Source: Rhodospirillales bacterium
GTDB taxonomy: Bacteria; Pseudomonadota; Alphaproteobacteria; ATCC43930; CGMCC-115725
DNA length: 41,911 bases
Direction: 5' to 3'
Assembly: GCA_027315365.1 (NCBI GenBank)
Contig: DAHUYF010000107.1
Coordinates: forward strand, 1-41,911
Shown: piece after piece, positions 25,134-33,650 of the stretch
Layout: each line of letters opens with the position of its first letter
Position numbering within the stretch: position 1 is the first letter of the stretch
The notes under the pieces: generated by a model
Databases searched by the model: none
What the model saw: the letters and a program-made list of their open reading frames with translations, nothing else
What the model was told of the DNA's origin: nothing
Program-made: the position numbers and the translations under genes

Positions 25134-26600
25134 ATGCGTTGGTTCTTCAGCCAGAGCGGTGATCGTTTCTCGGTCTCGGCGGCTCGTCTCGCGGCCGGCA
25201 ATTTTCCCGAAGCCACGCCATTGCGAGTCTTCTTTGCGTGGAACGAGGCGCGCCTGCTCTCAGACCGGCGGTTCCGTGTGGCTTGCGACATTCATGACCT
25301 ATTTGTCCGTTTCGGCGCCAATGCCGAGGCGCGCGAGCTTTGCGCCGCGCATCTGGCGATCGGGCCGTTGATCCGTTGGCGCTGGCCTCGGCGTATCGTC
25401 GTATCGCCTGGGCAAGTCGACCGTGTACGAGCACTGGCGGACCGGGTCGGACGGCTACCCGTCGCTACCGCGGCGCGGCAAGTCGTCGACTGCCTTCTGG
25501 CGGCTGTCGGATCGACGGATATCGCGGCGCACGCCGCAGTTTTTCGCGCGTTCGAGGCGCTGGAAACCACGATCGACATCGATGCGCTCGGCCGGGTGCG
25601 CCCTCGCCGGCTCGCATCGACGCCATCGAGACAGCCGCGTAACGTGCTGATCATCAAGCTGAGCGCGCTCGGCGATTTCATTCAGGCTTTGGGTCCGGCG
25701 GCGGCGATCCGCCGCCATCATGCCGCCGACCGGATGACGCTGCTGACCACCCAGCCTTACGTGGAGCTTGCAAGGCAAACCGGGCTGTTCGACGATATCG
25801 TGGTGGATGTCCGACCCCGTGCCTGGAATATCAGGGGCTGGCTCGATCTGCGTCGTGCGTTGCGCGCCGGCAAATTCGATCGCGTCTATGACCTGCAAAC
25901 CTCCGACCGGTCCGGCTTCTATTCATGGCTGTTTCATCCGGGGCGCAGACCGCAATGGTCCGGGGTCGCATGGAGGTGCTCTCACCCGCACGCCAATCTC
26001 GATCGCTATCCGCAGCACACCATCGAGAAGCAAGCCGAGCAGCTGCTCATGGCGGGCATCTATCCGGTACCGCTGCCCACCTGTCCGCCTGCGTCGCTTG
26101 GCCTCCCCGGCAACCTGAAGGACGGCCGGTTCGTTCTACTCATCCCGGGCTCATCGTCGCGCCACCCCGAGAAGCGCTGGCCCGTCGGCCATTATGCCGA
26201 GCTCTCTCGGCGTCTCTATCATCGTGGCTATCTGCCGGTCATCGTCGGAGCGCCGGATGAGCGGCCCATCGGCGCAACCATTCGCGTCACCTGTCCGGAG
26301 GCGGTCAGCCTCGTCGGCAAGACCGATCTTCTCCTGCTGGCTCGCCTTGCGACGGGCGCGGCGTTGACGGTCGGCAACGACACCGGCGCCACCCACATGG
26401 CTGCCGCCGGCAGCAACCCGGTACTCGTGCTGTTCTCGCGCGCATCGGAGCCCAGCCGCTGCGCGCCGCGCGGTCGTTTGGTGCGGGTGCTGAGCGAACC
26501 CGACCTTGCCGATCTCGCGGTCGAACCGGTGTTCGCGGAAGCGCTCCGCCTTCTCGATGCATCTGCCGACGTGCAACGGACCGGTACCGCCGACGATTGA
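25134..26600 (+). CDS. Glycosyltransferase family 9 (heptosyltransferase-like) with a 168-aa N-terminal extension
   Basis: 488 aa from ATG 25134, with AGGA 9 nt upstream. A TTG six codons earlier is less likely. Residues from about 169 form a GT9 domain. RNVLIIKLSALGDFIQALGP is the classic heptosyltransferase start, LLIPGSSSRHPEKRWP the middle motif and LTVGNDTGATHMAAA the donor-site motif. GT9 enzymes add heptose or related sugars to lipid A core-like acceptors. The first 168 residues are not part of the known domain. They are Arg- and Ala-rich, predicted mostly helical by eye, with no membrane segment, and I do not recognise them. The next gene overlaps the stop region or starts 70 nt later. 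The true sugar is unknown. Confidence 0.9.
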   Translation: MRWFFSQSGDRFSVSAARLAAGNFPEATPLRVFFAWNEARLLSDRRFRVACDIHDLFVRFGANAEARELCAAHLAIGPLIRWRWPRRIVVSPGQVDRVRALADRVGRLPVATAARQVVDCLLAAVGSTDIAAHAAVFRAFEALETTIDIDALGRVRPRRLASTPSRQPRNVLIIKLSALGDFIQALGPAAAIRRHHAADRMTLLTTQPYVELARQTGLFDDIVVDVRPRAWNIRGWLDLRRALRAGKFDRVYDLQTSDRSGFYSWLFHPGRRPQWSGVAWRCSHPHANLDRYPQHTIEKQAEQLLMAGIYPVPLPTCPPASLGLPGNLKDGRFVLLIPGSSSRHPEKRWPVGHYAELSRRLYHRGYLPVIVGAPDERPIGATIRVTCPEAVSLVGKTDLLLLARLATGAALTVGNDTGATHMAAAGSNPVLVLFSRASEPSRCAPRGRLVRVLSEPDLADLAVEPVFAEALRLLDASADVQRTGTADD

Positions 26601-26671
26601 CCGCGAGCGGCCGGATGTTCTCCCCGTGGCAGGCGGCGAGCAAGGACTGCGCGCAATTCTCTCCAACAGTT

Positions 26672-27901
26672 ATGATTGTGGATCGAATGCCTCAGCACGA
26701 TAAACGGCAACGGATTTCGAGTACCGCGGGCCTTGTCCTCGCCGAGGTCGTTTTTTCGCTCGTCGTATTCGCGTTTCAGAAGGTGCCGAGAGGCTCTGGC
26801 TGGATCGCGCTCGGCCTCGTCGTCACGGTCGTCGCTGCGCTGCCGCTGCTGCTTGCCGCGGGACGCCGGTCGGCCGCGCCGCTATCGGATATGACCGGCC
26901 GAAACGTGCTCCGGATCTGCTTGATCTTGGCCGCAGCTCAGCTTGCGTTTGCGATCGCCATGCTGGCCAAGCCCAGGCTGTTCGACATCGGCGAAACGAC
27001 GTTGAGGGCCGCCCTTGCCTTGGCGCATGGCGACAATCCCTACGCGGCGCATATCGACGCGATCGCCGGCAGCATCGCCGGCGACGATCGGTTCCACGGC
27101 TACAAGTACCTGCCGATGATGATCGCCATCTACGCGCCGCTCGGCCTAGCCCTCGGCGCACGCGGCATTATCGTCACCAACATCTTGCTGCAAGCGATCA
27201 TTGCCGGAACGATCGGATCGATTGCAGCGCGCGGCGGCGGCCGGCCGGCCGGGCTCGCCGCAGGCCTCCTCTACCTCAGCCTGCCGTTTGTCGCACATCA
27301 GGCTCTCCGGCGCGGCGTTACCGACCTCGCGCCCGTCCTGCTCCTCCTGCTGGCGCTCCGCTCGCTGGATAGGCGGCCGATGCTGGCGGGCGTGATGGTT
27401 GGGCTGTCGATCTCGACCAAGCTGATGCCGGGACTGGCGATGGTGCCCTGCGCGTTGCCGGGGCATGGTGCTCGCCGTCGTTATCTCGCCGGCGTGCTGC
27501 TTGGCTTGCTGCCGATCGTGCCCTTCGCGGCGACCGCGCCGCAAGCGTTCTTCGCGAATGTCGTCCTGTTCAACATGGTCCGTCCGGTCGACGATACGAG
27601 CTGGCTCTTCGGCCTTTCGGCGACCATCGCGGATGCTGCCCGGGTCGCGGCGGCCGGCGTGTTGTTGGTGGTGACCGCGAGAGTGTGGAGGGGCGCTCCC
27701 CGGCTCGATGAACGTTGCGCTCTCGCGGCAGTCGTCATTCTCGCCGTTTTCGCCGTCGGGCCGGGGATGCACCACAACTACTATCTGTGGTTCCTGCCGT
27801 TCCTGGCGATCCTCGCCGGACGCGCGGCAATCGGCACGCCGACCGTCGCCCGTGACGCACGCGCGGCGTCGCCGAACGAGGCAGTTCACTTCGGGACGTA
27901 G
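26672..27901 (+). CDS. GT87/DUF2029-like polytopic membrane glycosyltransferase
   Basis: 409 aa if started at ATG 26672; the longest frame opens at TTG 26597 overlapping the GT9 stop, and ATG 26687 is a third option. About nine or ten hydrophobic segments alternate with short loops. The first long loop carries DIGETTLRAALALAHGDNPY, and HGYKYLPMMIAIYAPLG follows. A GDNPY/YKYxP layout is typical of polyprenol-phosphate-sugar dependent membrane transferases of the DUF2029 type. VGLSISTKLMPGL and PGMHHNYYLWFLP near the C-terminus also fit. It would transfer a sugar from a lipid carrier on the periplasmic face. The end overlaps the convergent gene by 16 nt (27886-27901). Confidence 0.8.
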   Translation: MIVDRMPQHDKRQRISSTAGLVLAEVVFSLVVFAFQKVPRGSGWIALGLVVTVVAALPLLLAAGRRSAAPLSDMTGRNVLRICLILAAAQLAFAIAMLAKPRLFDIGETTLRAALALAHGDNPYAAHIDAIAGSIAGDDRFHGYKYLPMMIAIYAPLGLALGARGIIVTNILLQAIIAGTIGSIAARGGGRPAGLAAGLLYLSLPFVAHQALRRGVTDLAPVLLLLLALRSLDRRPMLAGVMVGLSISTKLMPGLAMVPCALPGHGARRRYLAGVLLGLLPIVPFAATAPQAFFANVVLFNMVRPVDDTSWLFGLSATIADAARVAAAGVLLVVTARVWRGAPRLDERCALAAVVILAVFAVGPGMHHNYYLWFLPFLAILAGRAAIGTPTVARDARAASPNEAVHFGT

Positions 27902-29427
27902 AAGACCCCCGACGGAGAGCGGCGATCGATGCGATAAAAGCGATCGACCGCATAAAGGAATTCGTCCGTGAAGCGATTGAATTTGCGCGGGTAATGCAAA
28001 ATATGGCAACGGGCGGATAGCCGGTCGTCGCAGATATCGGCACGGAGCTGGATCGCCGCGAACTCCTGCGCGGCCACTCGTCGGATCAAGTCGCCCTGAT
28101 CAAGCCTGCCGGAAAGAATGTATTGGCGCGAATTGAAGGGGTCGAGGGTGAAGGCGGCGCCGGACTCGTAGCACAGCAGCAGGCTTTCGCAAATCTTTGC
28201 GCCCGGCTTTCGCGACAGATAGGCGACGTCCGCCGCGAAGGATTGCTCGGCGGCGCGGTCGGCCGCCAGCAGGCGCCGCGGATGAGCGACCTCGCCGAGG
28301 TCCTTCGATGCCATCGTCAGAACCGGCGCCGCCAGTACCGCCGGTGCCAAGCCTAGCATGATGCCGGCGAAAGCGCCGTTGGCGAGCCAACCGTCCGACA
28401 CCGACCGGCGCAAATCGGCCAACATCAACCCGCAGGCCATGGCCAGGAACACCGCGGCGTCCTGGAGCATGTTGTACGACGCACCTTCGTACCCCGAAAG
28501 AAGCGCCCCTGACAGCACCGCGATGCCGCCATAGAGCGCCAGCACGAGCCGATCGCGGCGGAACAGCTTCCAAGAGCACAGGCCGAGCAAGATCAGCGGA
28601 ATTTTGAACAAGCGCACGAATTTCATCAGATGATAATGCACGTTGTACCAGATGTATTCGCGCGGCGATGCCAGATGCTGGAGAAACGCACCGCCGGCAA
28701 CAAGCTGCGTCAAGGCAAGCAGCACCACGCCGGCGCCGGCACAGGTCGCGAACCAGAAAGGCAGTCGACGTGGCGCGCGCAACGCGAGATCGACGGTGAT
28801 CGCGAGAGGTATCGCAACAAGACTGTGCTTGGTGAAGCCGGCAAGCATGATCAAAATCGCCACCTGCAGGAGCATCCGGCGGGTCCGTGGACGACCTACA
28901 TAGGCTGCGAGGCCGCACAGCATGAGGGCCTCGGCGAGGCTCTGGGGATCATCGACCGCTATCCAGGCCGGAGCGGCCAGATAATAGAAGCCCAGCGCGC
29001 AGCCTCCGCTCAGCAGCGCGCCGCTTCGGCCTCCCCCGAGCCGCAGCGTCACGACTGCCGCCAGGACGCCGATGGCGATGAACGAGATAAGAGCCACGAT
29101 GCGGCCGCTCAGCAGGGGATCGCGGACCAAGACATCGACGCCCGCCACGACCACGAAGGACAAGATCGGGTAGTTGTTTACCCGCCAGTAGTTGTCATCG
29201 TAGATGGTTTCATGGTCGATCAGCCGCTGCGTGTTGTAGACGTTCCATCCTTCGTTGTAGTTCTTCTCGTAGGGAAAGCCGATAGAGACGGCATTCTGCA
29301 CCGTGCCGATCGCCACGCTCGCCCATACGACGGCGAGAGTAACTATCAGGAGCCAGCGGAAACTCGGCGGCGACGATTGCGCGGCGGCCGCGACGCGGTC
29401 GGGTTTATGCCACGCTCTCACGGTCAT
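27886..29427 (-). CDS. Polytopic membrane protein, GT39/PMT-like glycosyltransferase
   Basis: 513 aa with about ten hydrophobic segments between residues 25 and 370 and a soluble C-terminal domain of about 140 residues. The first periplasmic loop carries FPYEKNYNEGWNVYNTQRL, a place where GT-C enzymes hold acidic catalytic residues. NYPILSFVVVAG follows. Exact family assignment is uncertain: the layout fits dolichyl/polyprenyl-phosphate-mannose transferase-like or arabinosyl-type membrane enzymes. The ATG at 29427 has AAGG 9 nt upstream. It converges on and overlaps the plus-strand GT87-like gene, so the two gene sets face each other. It lies 194 nt downstream of tmk on the same strand. Confidence 0.75.
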   Translation of the reverse strand: MTVRAWHKPDRVAAAAQSSPPSFRWLLIVTLAVVWASVAIGTVQNAVSIGFPYEKNYNEGWNVYNTQRLIDHETIYDDNYWRVNNYPILSFVVVAGVDVLVRDPLLSGRIVALISFIAIGVLAAVVTLRLGGGRSGALLSGGCALGFYYLAAPAWIAVDDPQSLAEALMLCGLAAYVGRPRTRRMLLQVAILIMLAGFTKHSLVAIPLAITVDLALRAPRRLPFWFATCAGAGVVLLALTQLVAGGAFLQHLASPREYIWYNVHYHLMKFVRLFKIPLILLGLCSWKLFRRDRLVLALYGGIAVLSGALLSGYEGASYNMLQDAAVFLAMACGLMLADLRRSVSDGWLANGAFAGIMLGLAPAVLAAPVLTMASKDLGEVAHPRRLLAADRAAEQSFAADVAYLSRKPGAKICESLLLCYESGAAFTLDPFNSRQYILSGRLDQGDLIRRVAAQEFAAIQLRADICDDRLSARCHILHYPRKFNRFTDEFLYAVDRFYRIDRRSPSGVFYVPK

Positions 29428-29621
29428 GATTTGGCACCTTCGAGTTCCATCAGTTCAGCCGGCGGACGGGTTGGAGGAATTGCGGCGGGGATTTGCGGGC
29501 GGCGGCCTTCTGGCGCCGACGGGCTTGGATTGCCTCGCGGGAGTATTACGTGGCAGGAATGCGACAGACAAGAACGGCTCGCAAGGCCGGCACCGGCGAC
29601 GAACCCGCTCGTAGGCTATCG

Positions 29622-30290
29622 CTATGCCCTCGATTTGCCTCGCGCCGCCAGAAACGTCGCTACGCAGTGCAGAACGTCGCGATGGACTCCTTCGACCTCG
29701 CGGCCGGCATCGACCACGACGTAGGCTTTCGGATGTTCCGCCGCCTGGGCGAGGAAGGATTGCCGCACGCGATCGTGGAAGTCCAGATCGAGGCCTTCGA
29801 ACCGGCCTTCGTCCACCTGGGCATCGTCCAACCGCTTCCGACTGCGCGCGATGCCGATGCGTGGGTTGACGTCGAGCACGACGGTCAGATCGGGCCAGAG
29901 ATCTCCCACCGCGAGATGATGAATTTCCCGTATCGTCGCCTGTGGAATACCGCGGCCGGCGCCTTGGTAAGCGACCGTGGACGCCACGAAGCGGTCGCAC
30001 AGCACGATCTTGCCCCCCGCGATCGCGGGACGAATGACGTTCTGCGCATGCTGGACACGGCCGGCATTTATCAGGAGCAGTTCAGCCATGGGCAACCAGT
30101 CGAAGGCATCTTCCGCCAGAAGGAGCCGGCGAAGGGCGAGGCCCTCCGCCGTCCCGCCGGGCTCGCGCGTCACGAGGACATCGTGACCTGCCGCGCTGAG
30201 CGCTTCATTCAGGAAGAGAACGGCGCCGCTTTTGCCGCCCCCGTCCACCCCCTCCAGGCATATGAATGTCCCCGTTGCGGGCATCGCCAT
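29622..30290 (-). CDS. tmk: Thymidylate kinase
   Basis: 222 aa. Phosphorylates dTMP to dTDP. The P-loop is GVDGGGKS (residues 14-21), TREPGGT (41-47) binds the substrate, DR (99-100) with AYQGAGRG follows, and the lid region has the RKRLDDAQVDEGRFEGL and FHDRVRQSFL pattern. The residues right after the P-loop lysine (SGAV) differ from the usual STQ or TTQ, so this is a somewhat divergent copy. It is separated from dacC by 141 nt and from holB by about 10.5 kb, whereas these genes usually form one run in alphaproteobacteria. Starts at ATG 30290 or 30284. Confidence 0.9.
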   Translation of the reverse strand: MAMPATGTFICLEGVDGGGKSGAVLFLNEALSAAGHDVLVTREPGGTAEGLALRRLLLAEDAFDWLPMAELLLINAGRVQHAQNVIRPAIAGGKIVLCDRFVASTVAYQGAGRGIPQATIREIHHLAVGDLWPDLTVVLDVNPRIGIARSRKRLDDAQVDEGRFEGLDLDFHDRVRQSFLAQAAEHPKAYVVVDAGREVEGVHRDVLHCVATFLAARGKSRA

Positions 30291-30431
30291 CGATCTTCAC
30301 CTGCTCCAGCCGTCACCAGCCGCCGTGCCAACCGGGTCAGAGACATCCGGGCTCGCCAGCCTAGCTAGCTATGCTATCCGGGAGCCCGATCCGAGACATG
30401 TCGGCCGATGGCCGGCGTTCCGCGCCGCCCC

Positions 30432-31589
30432 TCAGCGCTTTTTGCCCCACAGCAGATAGCCCGCCGTCTCGGCCATGCGCCCCATCGCCCCCAGGCGCTC
30501 GACGTCTTGCGTGGCGACCAGCGGAATCTCGACCGGGGCGTTGTCCGGCACGGCGATCAGCAGCTTGCCGACGGTCTCGCCCTTGGTCACCGGCGCTTTG
30601 AGGGTCCCGTCATAGACCGCGGTCACCTTGACCTCCTTGCGCCCCGCCGGCCACAGCGTCACCAGCGCGTCCTTCGCCGGCGCCACCGGCACCTTGTCCC
30701 GCGTCCCCATCCAGACCGGCGCATCGTCGATGGTCTCTCCGGCCTTGACGAGGGTGTAGTTGTTGAACTCGCGATAGGCCCAGTCGAGCACCCGCTCGCC
30801 TTCCTGCCCGCGCTCCTTCATGGTGCTCATGCCCGCGAGCACGAAAATGATGCGCCGGCCGTTGCGCACCGCGGAGCCGACCAGTCCGAAGCCGGCCTGT
30901 TCGGTGTGGCCGGTCTTGATGCCGTCGGCGCCGAGGTCCTTGTAGAGCAGCGGGTTGCGATTGCCCTGCTTGATGCCGTTATAGGTGAAGTCCTTCTCCG
31001 CCTCGTAATGATAGAATTGCGGGAAGTCCTGGATCAGATGGTGCGACAGGGTGGCGAGGTCGCGCGGCGACATGTAATGGTCCGGCGATGGCAGGCCGTC
31101 GACGCTGGAAAAATGACTGTCCTTGAGGCCGAGCTTCTGCGCCAGCTCGTTCATCTTGGCGATGAAGGCGGTTTGGCTGCCGGCCAACCCCTCGGCGAGC
31201 ACGACGCAGGCGTCGTTGCCGGACTGGATGATCATGCCGCGCAGGAGATCCTCGACCTTCACCTGGCCGGGATAAGGCACGAACATCTTGGAGCCGCCGG
31301 TGCGCCAGGCCTGCTCGCTGACCGGCAGCATGTCGTCGAGCTTGGCCTTGCCTTCCGCCAGGTAGGTATAGACCGTATAGGCGGTCATGATCTTGCTCAT
31401 CGACGCCGTCGGGATGCGCTGATCGGCGTTCTTGTCGAGCATGACCGCGCCTGTCTGGAAGTCGACCACGATGGCGTTGCGCGCCGTGGTGTCGAAGGTC
31501 GGCCGGTCGGCCGCGGCGGGCTCGGCAAAGCCCAGGACGAAAAGCAGAAATCCCCAGCCGACAAGACGGGGCAGGATCGTACTGTTCAT
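30432..31589 (-). CDS. dacC: D-alanyl-D-alanine carboxypeptidase, PBP5/6 type
   Basis: 385 aa from ATG 31589. A signal peptide (LVGWGFLLFVLGFAEPAAA) is followed by the serine-peptidase domain with SMSK (Ser63, Lys66), SGN (123-125) and KTG (225-227), all intact. After about residue 275 comes a PBP5 C-terminal beta-domain (ETIDDAPVWMGTRDKVPVA onward) and a short basic end (LLWGKKR) that may anchor at the inner membrane. It trims the terminal D-Ala from peptidoglycan pentapeptides. It follows rlpA by 100 nt, part of a cell-wall operon with rlpA and a lytic transglycosylase. The Shine-Dalgarno site is weak. dacC rather than dacA or dacD is a conventional choice. Confidence 0.94.
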   Translation of the reverse strand: MNSTILPRLVGWGFLLFVLGFAEPAAADRPTFDTTARNAIVVDFQTGAVMLDKNADQRIPTASMSKIMTAYTVYTYLAEGKAKLDDMLPVSEQAWRTGGSKMFVPYPGQVKVEDLLRGMIIQSGNDACVVLAEGLAGSQTAFIAKMNELAQKLGLKDSHFSSVDGLPSPDHYMSPRDLATLSHHLIQDFPQFYHYEAEKDFTYNGIKQGNRNPLLYKDLGADGIKTGHTEQAGFGLVGSAVRNGRRIIFVLAGMSTMKERGQEGERVLDWAYREFNNYTLVKAGETIDDAPVWMGTRDKVPVAPAKDALVTLWPAGRKEVKVTAVYDGTLKAPVTKGETVGKLLIAVPDNAPVEIPLVATQDVERLGAMGRMAETAGYLLWGKKR

Positions 31590-31689
31590 GCGGTCACACT
31601 CGCTGACATCGGCGCACGCCGCGCCTGGGCCCGGCGCTGCGTCAAGCTGCAGACGCATTGCGCCGAAAATATGATTGGCGGGCGCCGCA

Positions 31690-32664
31690 TCAATCGACGA
31701 CGATGCGCGCCTCGGTGAGCCCGGCGCCCACCACCTGGTCGAGCAGCCGGTCGGCTTCGTCGACGCTGCCGATCGGGCCCAGGCGGACGCGGTAGAGATC
31801 GATGCCGTTGACGCGGGCGCCGACCACGTTCACCGCCCCCAGCCTCTCGATCCGCCCTTTCACCTTGACGGCGTTGGCGGCGACGGAAAAGGCGCCGGCC
31901 TGAATATATATCTGAGTCGGCTTTATCGGCGCCACCGCCACCGTCGCCGGCAGTTCCGGCGGGGTCGCGACGACCGGTGCCGGTGCCGGCCGCGGATGCG
32001 ACGGCAAGGACGCGGTCTCGTTGGAGGCGACCCTCACGCCCGGCGCCGGCCGCAACGGCTGCGTCACCACCGGCAGCACCGGCGCGGCCTGCCCCGGCTC
32101 GGCGGACGCCCCGCCATTATGCTGCGCCAGGCTCGCCACCTGGATGCTTTCCGGCACCAGGATCCTGACCCTCACCTTGGCGGTACCCTGGGCTTCGAAT
32201 CCGAGGAGCTGCGCGGCGCGGCGCGACACGTCGATGATCCGGCCGCGCGCATAAGGACCGCGATCGTTGACCCTGAGCTCGATCGACCGGCCATTCTCGA
32301 GGTTGGTCACCTGCACCACGCTCGGCATCGGCAGGGTGCGATGCGCCGCGGTCAGCGCGTTGAGATCGAAGATTTCGCCATTGGCGGTATATTTGCCGTG
32401 GAAATCCTCGCCATACCACGAGGCGATCCCGGTCGTGTCATAGGAAAAATCCTCGGCCGGGTAATACCAGACGCCATTGATCTGATAGGGCTGTCCGACC
32501 TTGTAGATGCCGCGGCCGAGATTGCCTTCCACCGCGGGCGGCGGCGCATGGCCGGCGCAGGCCGCCAGCAGCGCGAGCAGGACAAGGGCGGCAGGGCGGA
32601 GAGCTTGGCGGCAGATCATCGAAGCGCTGCAATGCCTGCGAATGGCTCTATAGCTGGTATACAT
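31690..32664 (-). CDS. rlpA: RlpA-like septal lytic transglycosylase lipoprotein
   Basis: 324 aa from ATG 32664, with an alternative ATG at 32619. A lipoprotein signal ends at LLAAC. Then comes the double-psi beta-barrel of RlpA: TGIASWYGEDFHGKYTANGE, TAAHRTLPMPSVVQVTNL, and NDRGPYARGRIIDVSRRAA with the catalytic-type Asp. A Pro/Ala-rich linker leads to a C-terminal SPOR domain (YIQAGAFSVAANAVKVKGRI and LYRVRLGPI), which binds denuded glycan at the septum. RlpA cleaves such glycan strands. I keep the upstream ATG because it lies 5 nt after the previous stop, with GGAA about 8 nt upstream, indicating coupling. The other start gives a more typical short signal peptide. Confidence 0.94.
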   Translation of the reverse strand: MYTSYRAIRRHCSASMICRQALRPAALVLLALLAACAGHAPPPAVEGNLGRGIYKVGQPYQINGVWYYPAEDFSYDTTGIASWYGEDFHGKYTANGEIFDLNALTAAHRTLPMPSVVQVTNLENGRSIELRVNDRGPYARGRIIDVSRRAAQLLGFEAQGTAKVRVRILVPESIQVASLAQHNGGASAEPGQAAPVLPVVTQPLRPAPGVRVASNETASLPSHPRPAPAPVVATPPELPATVAVAPIKPTQIYIQAGAFSVAANAVKVKGRIERLGAVNVVGARVNGIDLYRVRLGPIGSVDEADRLLDQVVGAGLTEARIVVD

Positions 32665-32669
32665 TACAG

Positions 32670-33650
32670 CTATTCCATACTATCGGCAAGAAACCCGACA
32701 GCGGTCGCGAAGTAGTTGGAACTGTTCCACTTCATCAGGACGCGATAGTTGTCGTAGGCCAGAATGGCGGGCCCGTCGGGCCCGCCCGGCCGCAGCAGCG
32801 ACGCCTGGATCGGCGCCACCGGCAGCGGCCCGCCATCGGCGCGGCGCAGCCCGAGCTCGCGCCATTGCGCCAGCGGCTTCTTGACGCTCGGCCCGATCAG
32901 CGCGGGGTCGAGCCCGGCCGGGACGCGTACGGCGCGCCCCCAGGTCTCGTCCGCGCGCCAGCCAAGCTGCGACAGGTAGTTGGCGATCGAGGCGAAGACG
33001 TCCTCGCGCCGGTGCCAGATGTCGCGCCTGCCGTCGCCGCTGTAGCTCACGGCATAGAGCAGGAAGCTCGACGGCATGAATTGGCTCTGCCCCATCGCGC
33101 CGGCCCAGGAGCCCAGCATGTCCTTGGGATCGATGTTCTCCTGGTCGACGATGCGCAGCGCGTTGATCAGCTCCTTGCGGAAGAAGGCGCTGCGCCGCCC
33201 GTCATAGGCGAGCGTCGCCAGCGAGGCGACGACCGGGAACTTGCCGCTGGCCTGGCCGAAGCTGGTCTCGATGCCCCAGAGCGCGACAATGAAGCGCGGC
33301 TGCACGCCGTAGCGGCGGCCGATCTGTTCGAGCAGCGGCCGGTTCTGTGCCAGCCGCTCGCGCGCCGCGTCGCGCCGCTCGGGGCTTACCACCCGGCGCA
33401 GATAGTCCGCATAGCTGACGACGGTTTCGGGCTGCTGGCGGTCGAGTTCGATCACCCGCGGCAGCGGCTCGAGCCCGGCAAAGGCGCGGTCGAGGGTCGC
33501 GGGCCTGATGCCGTCGGCCAGCGCTTCCTGGCGCAAGCCGGAAAGCCAATGGGCGAAGTCCTCTTCCGCCGCCCGCGCCGGCGCGGCGGCGACGAGCCCG
33601 GCGAGCAGCAGAAGGAGAAAGGCGAACCGAGGTGTTTCCAAGGGTCTCAC
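32670..33650 (-). CDS. Lytic murein transglycosylase (MltB-like, SLT_2 family)
   Basis: 326 aa from GTG 33650. A signal peptide (FAFLLLLLAGLVAAAPARA) precedes the catalytic domain. The catalytic Glu is in ALWGIETSFG at residue 128. The following FPVVASLATLAYDGRR, DPKDMLGSWAGAMGQSQFMPS and DGRRDIW segments are diagnostic of MltB-type enzymes. It cuts glycan strands with formation of 1,6-anhydro-muramic ends in the periplasm. No C-terminal peptidoglycan-binding domain is present. It opens a minus-strand cell-wall run (transglycosylase, rlpA, dacC) and has a candidate promoter at 33720-33749. The start codon is GTG with a poor Shine-Dalgarno site, so the exact start is open. Confidence 0.93.
   Translation of the reverse strand: MRPLETPRFAFLLLLLAGLVAAAPARAAEEDFAHWLSGLRQEALADGIRPATLDRAFAGLEPLPRVIELDRQQPETVVSYADYLRRVVSPERRDAARERLAQNRPLLEQIGRRYGVQPRFIVALWGIETSFGQASGKFPVVASLATLAYDGRRSAFFRKELINALRIVDQENIDPKDMLGSWAGAMGQSQFMPSSFLLYAVSYSGDGRRDIWHRREDVFASIANYLSQLGWRADETWGRAVRVPAGLDPALIGPSVKKPLAQWRELGLRRADGGPLPVAPIQASLLRPGGPDGPAILAYDNYRVLMKWNSSNYFATAVGFLADSME

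Noticed and set aside
30345-30390. Inverted repeat ATCCGGGCTC / GAGCCCGAT in the dacC-tmk gap
   Set aside because: One bulge, a 27-nt loop and no U-run, so it is too weak to call a terminator.
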